Below, one piece after another: positions 1 to 11,460 of a stretch of DNA of 64,000 nt (positions are counted from its first letter, which is position 1; each line of letters starts with the position of its first letter). A program made the position numbers and the translations under genes. This stretch comes from Phialocephala subalpina. Taxonomy: Eukaryota; Ascomycota; Leotiomycetes; Helotiales; Mollisiaceae. The stretch covers positions 988,149 through 1,052,148 of the forward strand of contig FJOG01000017.1 in the NCBI GenBank assembly GCA_900073065.1, given 5' to 3'. The notes under the pieces were generated by a model. It saw only the letters and a program-made list of their open reading frames with translations. It was not told the origin of the DNA and made no database searches.

Positions 1-2738
1 GTAGGGGTGTTCGAACAAATAAAGCTTGAGGCGCGAGATCCTCGTCAATAAAAAATGGCAAGTCTCAGAAGCTGGAAGGGTGGTATTTAGGGCAAGAAGC
101 CAGTCTTTCATCCTTTGTTGACGACCAGCTTCGATCCTCGGATGAGGTCTTGATATGAGGGCGACTTAGGCAGGGTTAGCCAAGTCCGATTCCTGATCGG
201 ATCATATTCGAGTCTCAACTTGGCAATTCCAAGTTCAATTCTACCAAATGTGCCCTTAAACTCGCGAATATCCAAGTTCACACAAGTTTAAGGCCTTAAA
301 TCAGGCTTAAATAGACGAAAATCTCTCCGAGTCCGAGTCCAATTCTAGGGAAAAGTGCTCGAGTTTTGAGTTGAACTCGGACTTGGCTAACCTTGGATTT
401 AGGAGTCCTGTCAAACTTTTGCATTGAATGACCTTGCTGCTCGTTGGCATTCACCTGTGCCATTTCCTGAGAGTCTTGGAGTGTAAAGGCGACTAATTGA
501 ACAGTATTAGAGGAAGAGGAGCCAATTTGTTCCTTGCGACATGACTTGATCGAACCCGATATCCATTCATACTGCACCACACCGTAGGAAATGACACGGC
601 CATAGATGGGAGACCATCGATTCTTTTTGGAAGTGCCTTCGGTTTTCAGGACAATCTGCGCATTGGATTCTCGAAGTACCGGTCGAATAACAATTTGGAG
701 TAGGACGTTGTATTGAGAAGAACCCGATTTCTCAAAGCAGCTGGCTACTCAAAAAAGACAATTTTTGAAATCGTCAAGCGCGGTTGACTGAGGAGAGCAA
801 GAGGTTGGAATGAAGAATCCAAAGAGAGAGAGTTTTCATGATTAGCCTTGCCGTTGTGTCTACGTATGTGATGAGATGAAGTTGTGATTAGCGCAAAAAT
901 TGTGGGGCGAAAGGATCTTCAAGCAGGGTTTCGACTGTTCCATACCTGCTTGATGAACAACCACATCTAGAAAAAGTTACCGTAAGGCTGCACAAGATCC
1001 CCATCAACACCGCACATCAATGAAGGGGCCCTTCGGAGTCCGGAGAGGCTTGAGAGACCGAACTTGGGTCAGCTGCTCTGAAGCAGGTCCTGAGGTCGGG
1101 ACCATCCAGTTAGTGAGTCTCCTGTATTCCCACGAGCTGGTTGTCCTTACGCTGATCGATATCATAGATCGAGGCAGATATCATTGCGAGAATTCGAGAT
1201 GGAAGCCCAACACTCGATGCCCGTGACTCTTATGTTACCCAAATCCATATCCAGAACTCGTTTCACATTAGCACGGCCCTGTCTCTGATCAGTATACAGA
1301 ATTTTCGCGTACAGAACTTCCTCACCACAACCAGCTACTTGAAAGCACCTGCCAGTCGGCGGTATTTGTATCGGCGAAACGATGTCCCTGCCAGGATGAT
1401 AAGTCCTAGGATTTCCTCAAGCACGACCTACCCCAGTTCCGCTGCCAACCCACTACGCAAGCCATCGCGCTTACGAAGTACCAATGTGTGTACTGTACCA
1501 TGAGTCAAGCAATGGGAGAATTGTGAATCTAGGTTTTGGCCGTGGACACTCTGATACGAACTGCATCTCGGCAAGGTGTACGAAGTGCATCAGTGTGTTC
1601 CTGCGTGATGGACGACCCTCCCAAGATGTCTTTGGGGAATCAAGCTCACACCTCCGTAATATACCAGCCAATACCAGCATTAGAGCTTCGGTCTGTTTCG
1701 AGTGAAGGCTAGCGACCATGGCTACTCAGTCTGCTTATCCCCTTCCCGGTCTCCTCTCTTTTGATACAAGCTCTAGTGCTTCACATACGGAAAGGGGATC
1801 GACAACCAAAGTGATGTGCCGATGATACTCAACTATAGAGCATCCAGTCGTTCCGGGGGAAGTGGTACCAGTTAGCCAATTGCTCATTAACCGCAAAGAT
1901 CTTATCAACTGATCTTTCTGCAGCAAACGGGCAATGCCTCCGTACTCGGCGATGTGTAGTCTATGTCGACATATGGACTCATTCATGCTGAAATCGACTG
2001 CTGGAGACCACTTCCTCATCCACCACGCCAACGAGGAGTCAGCCATGTGTCGTTGTGGCGGTGCGAGCGGTCTGTGGACCAGGATGGGCTTTTAGTTCCC
2101 CAAGCTTCGAGAAATTTTACGGACTGTCCTCCGTACGATAAGCCCTGCTGGAGAGCAGGGCTATCCCCGCTCTCCTCCCTCTTGGTGCTGTAGCCATTGA
2201 AAAACGCGGCTATGATCAGACAGGCAGTCTCCTGAAGATCACCAATCCCCTCGCTTCGCTTCCGGCAGCCCTCCCAAGCCTCAGATTCTCTTTGTCCTCC
2301 CTATTCGACCTCCAGATTCCAGATGCCAAGTCTCACTGTGTAGGCCGCGCAGACGACAAACCGAGTTCATCGTGAATTCGTCGCCCGCAAGCTGTCACAG
2401 GGTCCATTCCTTGAAGTCCCTTCTTTTTCGATCAAAATGCCCATGGACGGAACCCATCCATAATCCAATAACTGCGGGGGATTTTTTTTTTCTGTGGAGA
2501 CTGCTGGATCAAAATAATCAGGCCACTTTCAGGGGTTCGCATCTCCCAAGTCTAGGCCCTCACCCCAGCCACAGGATATTTTTTGTCGCTTGAGTGCAGG
2601 AGCTGTCACCAACATTTGATGCCGACACTTTTGAGAGTTTTTTTGTCCTCATACTTGCTCCTGGACTCCTATCTCTAAAGAGACAAAGATGAAGTAACTC
2701 CGGATTGTTCCAGAAGACGCCGCCAAAGATGCTTGAGG
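1..2738. other. Upstream region without recognised gene
   Basis: No open frame here looks like a protein family that I recognise, and the ATG-initiated frames are short and overlap on both strands. The last several hundred bases presumably hold the promoter and 5' leader of the phytochrome gene that starts at 2739. A pyrimidine-rich stretch with a T9 run lies near 2482-2492. Confidence 0.5.
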
Positions 2739-5700
2739 ATGCCGGATCAAGAGCCTTCGAAGCCTGTAGTCTTCCTCTCGCCTGTTGATTTTACTGTTGA
2801 ACGGGTGTTCCCAATCCGCAATCTGGTGTCACCAGCACCAGACACGCCTGCTCAAGATGTCGAAGGGGTAAAGTCGGCTGGCAGCCCTACCAGTCAAGGT
2901 CAAGAACCAAAAGCTACGTCGCCGTACCTGCTACCCCCATATCCTCCAGTGCCGCCAACAGAGGCCATCAGGAAACTTACCCCAGATCAAGAAGAGTATG
3001 ACTTCTTACAAATGCCAAGCGATGGAGAAGGCAGTCGTCGAAAGAGAACGGAAAGAAGTCAACTTGTTCCTTCAACTTCGGGACCGCCAGGAGTTTTGCC
3101 TGGAAATGTTGCGGAGAGTTCACCGTCTACCTTCTACCGCTGTGAAGACGAACCAATTCATACTCCCGGAGCCATTCAACAATATGGAGCTCTCCTGGCC
3201 CTACGATTCGGCGAGGAGGGAGATCTTTTAGTTCGGATTGCGAGCGAAAATACTCGCCAACTTTTACAATACAGTCCGGAGCAGCTCTTTCAACTCGAAT
3301 CTTTCCTTCACATCCTGGAACACGAGGCTCGCCATGATATGCTTGCACGCATCCATAATGCTCTCTCCAGTACTTCCACATCAGCTGCTGCATCAGAGGA
3401 TACTCATCTGGACGTCTTCCCTATTACGGTCGTTCTGCCAAATGGTGGGGCTCAGAAGCAGCTCTGGTGTGCTATTCACATCGCCAAGGGAACGCAAGAT
3501 CTCATTGTTTGTGAGTTTGAAAAATATTCTGACGTCTTTTACCTTGAAGAAATCCAAGGGAACAAAGCTTTACCTAAGACTCCTACCTATACCATCGGAC
3601 TCGAAGTTCACCCGGAAGAACGACTCAAGAGCATCACACGCAAGAGCAATCCTCTCAAAGTACTCGAGATTGCACGTCGAAAGCAACAAAGCGGGGTCTC
3701 CTCTATGGATATACTCAACGCAATGACTCAAGCCCAGCAACAACTAGCAAGCGCTAAGTCAGTCCAGCAAGTTTTAGATGTTGTCGTTGGGATTATATCA
3801 GAGTTGACTGGATTCCATCGAGTAATGTTCTATCGATTCGACAAGCACAAAAATGGCTGCGTCGAAGCTGAGCTTGTCAATCCTCAGGCCAGTGAGGATT
3901 TCTTCAGGGGTATGTAACTCACTCATCGCTCAAGGTGATACATCAGAATTCCCGATACCAGGACTCGACATATTAGAACAATCTGTCAGCCTTGTGGGTC
4001 GTAAACGTTATTGACTTCGCCCGTAGGCCTCCACTTTCCAGCATCCGACATCCCAAAACAAGCCCGAGAATTGTACAAGATCAATCGCATCCGTATCCTA
4101 TATGATCGAGACGCCGAGACAGCTCGACTCGTAAGTCGCTTTCTGTCCAGTATAGACTTCGGCGAAAGTCAAACTGCTCGTAAACTGATGCAGTCCAGGT
4201 CTGCCGGGCCGTCACCGACTTCGAAACGCCACTCGACTTATCGCACTCATATCTCCGAGCGATTTCCCCAGTTCACTTGAAGTATTTGGCTAATATGGGA
4301 GTTCGGTCGTCAATGTCTGTATCGATCGTATTGGACGAAGATCTCTGGGGGTTGATAGCGTGCCATGGCTATGGGGATGAAGGGATTCGCGTTACCCTAC
4401 CTATTCGAGAACTCTGCCGCAATATCGGGAACTGCGCTGCTATCAATATCGCACGACTGAGTATGCTTGCTAGGATCGAAGCTCGAAAGCCACCCAAAAA
4501 GGCTCCTCCAACACAAAACCCAGCAGGGTTCATCGCGGCATCTTCTGCTGACTTGCTACGTGTTTTTGGTGCCGACTTTGGCCTCCTTAGTATACAGGAC
4601 GAAGCTCGGGCGATAGGAAAGCTAGAGCCATATCGTGAAGCTCTAGCAATTCTGGCCTATCTTCAGCAGCGTCGTTTTACCACGGTGGAAGCTTCCCAGA
4701 ATGTCAATGCAGACTTTCCTGACATTAAATATCCGCCGGGCATAATCACAATTGCCGGCCTTCTTGTATTGCCTCTTAGTCTTAGCGGCAAAGACTTTCT
4801 TGTGTTTTTCCGCAAAGGGCAGTTGAAGGAGGTAAGGTGGGCAGGAAACCCCTACGAGAAGATCAAAAGAGCTGGCAGCGAATACCTGGAGCCTAGGACG
4901 AGCTTCGAGAGATTTTCAGAAACAGTCGTTGGCATGAGTAAAGAGTGGACAGATGACCACAAAGAGACAGCAGTTGTGCTTGGCTTGCTATACGGCAGGT
5001 TCATCGAGATCTGGCGTCAGAAGGAATCGGCAACCCAGAATAATCGATTGACACGGCTTTTAATTCGGAATTCATCACACGAAGTACGGACGCCTCTCAA
5101 CGCTATTGTCAACTACCTTGAAATGGCACTAGAGAACAAAATCGATGATTCCACTCGAGATATCTTAACCAAGGCGCACAAAGCTTCGAGGTCTTTGATA
5201 TACGTCATTGATGATCTGCTGAATCTCACGAAAGTCGAAGATGGTCCTATCACCTCTGTGGAAGAGACTTTTGACTTGGGAGCGACTGTGTCCGAGGTTA
5301 TTACTGCATTTCGGAAGGAGGCCATGCGCAAAGGCTTAGATCTGACGGTTTCTACCCATCAAGGCATTCCCGAAATGGTCAAGGTCAGTCTCCTCAGAGT
5401 GACACACCTTCCCTACTCGATAGGTCGAGTTTGCTCGGTTGCTCACATGTTGCGGTACTCTCCTGACGTGTGCTCCGCTCTTGAGGTATATGCAAGAGGT
5501 GTGCTGACTCGGATATTTGATGCTGTAGGGTGACGCTTCTCGCCTCCGCCAGGTTTTATCCAATCTCACGAGCAACGCTTTCCAACATTCCGTCCAAGGC
5601 GGTATAAAGGTGGATATTCGCCTAGTCAGAGCCAAGGAAAATGGTTCTGTTGTGGCTATCACAGTGCAAGATGTTGGGGTTGGTATGTCGGAGAGTCAGC

Positions 5701-6882
5701 TAGACGTTAGTCGAATAATCCTTAAAGCATCCATTATGCTGACATAATTCACCCAGAGTTTGTTCCAAGAATTTGAAGAAGTGATGGGCGATGATAGTTC
5801 GCCAATATCTGCGAGCGCGTCGCCATCAGCTGAGGGAGGACCTCTTGGGGTTGGTCTTGCGGTCGTGGCCCGCTATGTTCGAAACATGAAAGGCCAGATT
5901 CGAGTTCACAGTGAGCCAGGGAAAGGTACCATATTTGGAATTGAGCTGCCATTCGAACATGCGAAGGATATTGCAGACGAGGCTTCGTTGAGTAACGTCT
6001 CTTTCCCAGGCCCATTTCCAAGAGCCATGTCCGAGACGAGCAGCACGAAGTCTATGGTAACCTCTCAGAAACAGACTATGGAAGTCACACCAGGCAAGAT
6101 CACTCCCACGTCCGAAGTGGAGCCCTCACCCTTTCTGAGTAGCGAAGAATTATCCGTTGTCGCATCGCCTCAGAATCCAACGGGAGTTGACATATTTGAA
6201 GCATCCAGTTCAAGAGCATCGCCTCATGATCAGAATCCGACAGGTTTCAACATCTCTGAACCCTCCAGTTCAAGATACCCATTTCCCCATATTCCGTCAT
6301 CTACCGCTAGCAGCCAGCGAGACTCTCTATCGGTGCTGATAGCTGAAGACAATCCTATCAATTCGCGACTCCTCACCCGCAGGCTCTCGAAATTGGGTCA
6401 TCAGGTCCATCTAGCTCAGGATGGTCAGGAATGCTACGATCATTTTGTTGCCGGGCCACAGCAAGTCGATGTCATTCTCATGGATATACAGGTACCTGGT
6501 CTTCACCAAAAAATTGTGCTAGATGCTGATATGATGTAGATGCCGCTCGTCGATGGTATTACATCCACGAAGATGATTCGAAAGCACGAGAAATATGTCG
6601 AAGACCTGAAAAAGATACGACCGCGAGTCCCCGTTATCGCTGTTTCGGCTTCTCTTTACGAGGAGAACCGATTTGATTACGTTCAAAGCGGGTTCGTATT
6701 TCAATACCGGTTACAGATGGTTGACACTAACATCTGTTCTTAGTTTCGATGCATGGATACTCAAACCGATCGACTTTCAACGACTCGATTTCCTGCTTCA
6801 AGGCATTAAATCTCTCGAGCTAAAGATGCAGGCACTTTACACCCCCGGACAATGGGAAAAGGGTGGCTGGTTCATACCTTGA
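2739..6882 (+). CDS. fphA: Fungal phytochrome: bilin photoreceptor hybrid histidine kinase
   Basis: Red/far-red photoreceptor acting as a hybrid histidine kinase. Seven exons fit in phase: 2739-3909, 4027-4130, 4199-5383, 5529-5705, 5757-6491, 6540-6691 and 6744-6882, giving 1220 residues. Domain order is a disordered N-terminal extension of about 130 residues, PAS with Cys135 in [13 protein letters not shown] (the bacteriophytochrome/fungal-type bilin attachment site), GAF with the PASDIP motif, PHY, HisKA with phospho-acceptor His719 in [11 protein letters not shown], HATPase_c with GVGLAV, and a C-terminal receiver with Asp1122 in ILMDIQ and the late KP motif. The GAF motif reads CHGYG, so the first conserved His is kept. 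The frame before 2739 has no ATG in frame; an ATG at 2729 is out of frame and stops quickly. All kinase and receiver residues look intact, so the gene is probably functional. Confidence 0.95.
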
Positions 6883-8539
6883 AAGAACAATGACGACGAC
6901 ACGAATTTCAACGACGACTTGCATATCGTGACCCTACATAAACGAAGATGAGCCGCGAGGATATGAGGTACGATATGACATGGTACAGTACTATAAGAGA
7001 TAGAGCACAGGGAAAAGTATTTTACACCATTTACAGATGGGCATACATAGAGATGGCCCGGTCCCATCAAGCCTTAGACAATATGAGAAGAGAGTAATGG
7101 CGGAGTGGAGAAGGGGGCAGGTGGAGCGACACGCAAGTACACGAAAGCAAGAAGCCTGCCTAATAATAATACTTCGAACTCACCCTTTTCTTGCAGTTCT
7201 CCTGCGTGTGTTGTCGATAGATATCCTTTTGGTTCTCACAAAATCTAGCATACTAATTCTCTTCTGCAATTATTACAGTATCCACCCAAAACTTCTTGGA
7301 GATTCTGCCAATCAGACTCGAGGTAGACTTCCCCAGGTGTCCCCATTCCTTTTCCATCGAAGGTCCGGCTGTGACAAGTTGCTCAATTTCCGTCCAAAGA
7401 GCGCATCTTCTCAAAGTCCGTAACCTTTCTATCGCTCTCACACTCAATATAAACTCAACTTCATCCAACCTGTGATTATAATCTACTCAGGTTTCAAAGC
7501 CCATTAAGGTAGCCTTGTGAATTGTACATACTCGTCTGAACTATAATCTTGGCAACAGAATCGGTTTTGAAGCGTCGACAAACCGATCCCAAGACATTCC
7601 CCAGTCAACTCCCGATTGAATTTACATCGATTATGAATCAATTGTGAATCGATTGACCCTTTCAAGTATCAGTATGCTAAGTTGCGACGGGCAACAAGGT
7701 CTCATTTACAACCCACAATTGGGCGCCTCATCCAGGTTGAAAGGGGGAGGTTTGTGTCACGTGCGATGCCAAATGTTCCTTCCAAGATGGGAAATTTTGG
7801 AGAAGGGGGAGGTGCGATGTACGTTTTTGGAAGCAGGATGATGGAATATTTTGTCTGTATAGGGTGTCTCTTCTTCCTGAAGTTGTTGTCGTTAACTTTA
7901 GAGACAAGGAGGAGAAAAGTTATCTCGCCACTACCAAACGAGTGAGAAAGACAAATCACTATCTTGGTAGCAACTATAGTGTTTGAAGGACGTCCTACCA
8001 ATCAACATCACTTGCCACTCAACTTTTTGATCTCAAGTGGGCTCGGCTCACGACAAAAGGTCTCCTCGTAACTCTCAATTGGCTATGTCTCACCCTCTTG
8101 TCTCGTCCAAAATCTTCAGATGCACAAAACATACGACTTCATCACTATCACTTTGAATCTAGACCTTCAAGATCTCAAGAATTTCCAAAACCCAGATCTC
8201 GGATCTCACGTCGTGCAACAAAACCCCAAACATTTCCTATTGTCCGAGCGAAAACTAAGTCTAAGACATTGATATGCAGTGAAAAGTCTGAGTTGAGCGG
8301 GAAATCCAGGTACTGGGGAATAGCGGTGTGTAACAAATCCCGACGAGAGGCTGATGGTGAAGATGGTGGAATGGAAGAGTTGAGGAATTTTGGGAATGGA
8401 AGGAGGAGAAGGTTTGTCCGGAGCATAGCTCCCATCTTTCATTCGAAGGGGAATATATTTTCCAGTGGAACGCGACTTTCATCAGCCGCAACGCCAAATA
8501 CAACACAAAACGAGGCAACAGAAGTTGGAAGGAGACGCA
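6883..8539. other. Intergenic region, no gene recognised
   Basis: Lies between the phytochrome stop and the end of the minus-strand MARVEL-like gene. Short frames on both strands (for example 7037-7423 and 8098-8706 on plus) have no recognisable domain; the latter is antisense to the low-complexity tail of the neighbouring gene. I see only 3' UTR-like and spacer sequence. Confidence 0.4.
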
Positions 8540-9867
8540 TCATCCCTCCAGGCCGGGAAATTCTTGATCCTTACCATACCCCGGAATCGTCGACCCTTCC
8601 CCTCCACCCGTCCCAGCAACACCTCCCTCGCCTCCGCTCTCACCCTCGCTTCCCCTACCACCAACAACAGCAGCAGCAGCAGCGGCAGTATCCAACCCAG
8701 ACCTAGAAGTAGGACTTGGCATATAAGGCGGCGGCCCACCACTAATTCCCTCTCCTCCCCCTAATCCAGCCGTGCCCCGCGAACCATTCGATATCCTCGG
8801 ATCGGTTTGAGCTTCGATATCAATGCCCCTCCCATCTGAAGGATATTGACCGAGCATGATACCCATCCCTGGAACTACCACTGTGGTAGGCGGTGATGGG
8901 TTATTCGAATTGTTGGACGAAAGTGTGCGGTGGAGAGACGAATTGGAGGTAGAATCAGCGGAGGAGGATGACGAGGAAAACGCTTTCTTGGTTTTCTCTT
9001 CTGCTTCAAAGACGAGTTTTTGGATGTTTGTGTTGGGGGTGTAGCGGTAGGAGAGGATGCGGGTGACTGCGAGGGTGAAGGTTAGGATGTAGGTGAAGCT
9101 GGTTTTGGCATCAGTTCTCGTTTGTTGAAAAGGGTGCAGAGAAAAGGAGGGAGACCAACACCAAGGACGAAAGTGTGCGGTGGAGAGACGAATTGGAGGT
9201 AGAATCAGCGGAGGAGGATGACGAGGAAAACGCTTTCTTGGTTTTCTCTTCTGCTTCAAAGACGAGTTTTTGGATGTTTGTGTTGGGGGTGTAGCGGTAG
9301 GAGAGGATGCGGGTGACTGCGAGGGTGAAGGTTAGGATGTAGGTGAAGCTGGTTTTGGCATCAGTTCTCGTTTGTTGAAAAGGGTGCAGAGAAAAGGAGG
9401 GAGACCAACACCAAATGGAAATCATGCCGATGCAAACTCCGACAAAGATCAGGTCCCAGACCATGAATGTGATGAGCCACGCTCGGCGGGTTGAGCGGTG
9501 GAGGATGTGAAGGGTGAGGAGGGTGAGGGTGAGGTAGAATAGTTGGATGCAGCCCTGATTTTGTAAGGTGAAGTTTCGAGCGGGCAGAGGATGGGGTGCG
9601 GTCTTACGATCCATTCGAGAGCCATCATATTTGGTCCAAGACCGAGTCTTCTCTTTGCAACTGGTTCGTTTAGTCATTGTTTTTAGGACTGACAATGAAG
9701 GAAGGAACGAAAGTCATAAAGTCGGAGACCGAGTCAATTTGACAAGAGAAGAAATCGTGAAACTCACTCAAGTTGCTGAGCCATCCATTTGAAGACAATA
9801 TGACTATGCAACACGCCGCTTGGAAGCAGCGACTCCAGACCATACATGTTGAGAGTTTGGGAGCCAT
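8540..9867 (-). CDS. MARVEL-like four-helix membrane protein interrupted by a tandem duplication
   Basis: Predicted small membrane protein of the fungal MARVEL-like type, function unknown. Exons on the minus strand are 9867-9768, 9660-9608 and 9554-9412, then a 63-nt intron and a last exon ending at 8540. Four hydrophobic segments are visible: one around SRCFQAACCIVILSS, one after MALEWI, one around MVWDLIFVGVCIGMISI and one around FTYILTFTLAVTRIL. A Ser-rich and then Gly/Pro/Ala-rich cytosolic tail follows. A perfect 250-bp tandem duplication (8915-9164 and 9165-9414) doubles the last intron and 187 nt of the last exon. Splicing from 9412 directly to 9098 skips the first copy and keeps the frame, giving 284 residues; including the first copy shifts the frame and truncates the tail. 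The family call rests on topology and exon pattern, not a diagnostic motif. Confidence 0.6.
8915..9414. repeat. Perfect 250-bp direct tandem duplication
   Basis: Bases 8915-9164 and 9165-9414 read identically by eye over their full length. The unit spans a 63-nt intron (minus-strand donor at 9411 and 9161) plus 187 nt of coding sequence. The unit length is not a multiple of three. It is either a recent event or an assembly artefact. Confidence 0.9.
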
Positions 9868-10620
9868 ATCGGAAGAACTTCCGTACTTGAGACTGCTCAA
9901 AGTCTGATATTTAGAGAGTGGATGAAATGACAAGGCTAAGACAAGACCTCGGGATGAAAGCTTGAACTTAAGCTTAAACCTCCATCGCCAGATGAATGAC
10001 ATCCAGAGAACATCATTCGCTCATGCTTCAGACGCGTAAGCAATGCCGTCGCCCTGGAGTGCAAGATATTTAATGCGGGGTTCGAATTCATCAAGCACTG
10101 GCATACCGCGTGGCTCTCTCGAAGTCTGCTCTGCCATACCGACCGTGTTGGTCGCATCATATGTGCGCGAACCCTTCAACAGGGATCTGGGACTGAGAGC
10201 CTTGTGCATGTCTTCTATGTGATGTTGAAAAGGACCGTTGAAGATATAATCTTGTCTCATTGGGCGTCTGAAAGCTCAGGCTGTATGTTGATCCAATTGC
10301 CAAGCTTGATTTCAGCCTCGCTGCAACGTTGGTGTGGGTGGTGAAAGCCCGACAGATCGCTTGTGGCTTTCTTACCTCGACTCGGCTGAGAATTAGTCCG
10401 CAGAGGGGTGAATGAAAACAAAGTAAGCTTTTGGAGGAGAGACATCTCCGGAAGGTTGAGACTTCGCGATGCCACGGACGGCTTGGAACGACATAACTTG
10501 ATAACAGAAAAAACAGATGAAGTCAAACGCATGCCAGAAGATTGGCAGAATTGATAGTGTTGGAATAATTGCCGTTATGTAAGGTGCCGCCAACAATCAA
10601 CATGTGCAAATTTCTTGTCT
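9868..10620. other. Spacer with weak minus-strand ORFs
   Basis: Two ATG-initiated minus-strand frames, 10532-10257 and 10260-10021, abut with an overlapping ATGA. They encode 91 and 79 residues of unremarkable composition with no domain that I recognise, and no convincing splice joins them. I do not call a gene here; transcript data could change that. Confidence 0.3.
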
Positions 10621-11460
10621 TCAACTGAGTCTGATATACTCGCCTGGAGGCTCTTCACGCTCCATCCAAGCTCGAATACCACGAGCAAACAATGTCGGAT
10701 CTTGTAAATCCCAAGCATGCAGCTTGCCCTCCACCTTGAACGCTCTGCTTTCGGCGTTGCCTTTGAGCAGGCACCTTCCTTTCGTTTCAGTGTCTTGTAC
10801 ACTGTCTCCCTTCGCGCCAGCTACAATGCATGTTCGTACTATTGTAAGCTCGCAAAGCCCTTCCCAATTCTTGTCCTTGATGCTCTTGTCCTCTGCCAGG
10901 TTGTTGACCAAAGTCTGTCCAAGACCATAGCTAGCAGCAGCTTGCATATCGAGATACAGCTCATCTACGATTTCGAGACCTATCTTGTTACAAATCTATA
11001 GCCACCATGACTTCGGCAAATGTGTACTGATCCAGCCGCTGAGGAACAGCATCAACCCATTTGCCCATCCCAAAACGGTACCACGAGCTGGCCATGGTCG
11101 AGCACATCCAGAAACGAAAAGACCTGCTTCTCCGATGATATTTGGGTACTTCTGTGCCATGAAAATTGCAGTGTATCCGCCCAACGACATACCAACTATG
11201 TCGGCTTTCCCATTCTTCGCATGTTTGGTGACGAGGTCTGCGAGTAATGCAGCAGTGTCTTCGAGGTTGAAAGGAATTGTAGAGGAAGTAGACCGTCCAT
11301 GACCAGGAAGATCGGGTATCAGTAGGTGGTACGATGACTGTTCCAAGGTACGGCAGACGAGATCCCATTCGTGATGGGATGAGAAGGCGCCATGGATTAG
11401 GAGCAAAGTTCGCGAAGCGTTTGGATTAACGGTCCTGAAGAATAGCGTGGGACTCGTCAT
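10621..11460 (-). pseudogene. Alpha/beta hydrolase with one in-frame TAG
   Basis: Single-frame alpha/beta hydrolase of 279 codons, interrupted only by TAG at 10998-10996 (codon 155). The fold signature is complete on both sides of the stop: oxyanion-hole LIHGAF near residue 21, LPGHGRS near 51, nucleophile Ser92 in GMSLGG, an acidic segment GAKGDSVQD near residues 214-223, and the catalytic His248 in KLHAWDLQDP followed by a typical C-terminal helix. The codon before the stop reads WWL and the one after ICNKIGLEI, so a Trp TGG to TAG change is plausible. No intron of normal size can remove the stop. Substrate unknown. Alternatives are a sequencing error, a strain-specific null, or readthrough. 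The start ATG at 11460 has no upstream in-frame extension that I trust. Confidence 0.75.

Noticed and set aside
8098..8706. Plus-strand ORF of 202 codons
   Set aside because: Its Ser/Arg/Gln-rich composition comes from the antisense of the MARVEL-like gene's low-complexity tail and spacer.
10021..10532. Two abutting minus-strand ORFs
   Set aside because: ATG-initiated but without recognisable family or convincing splice; too weak to call.
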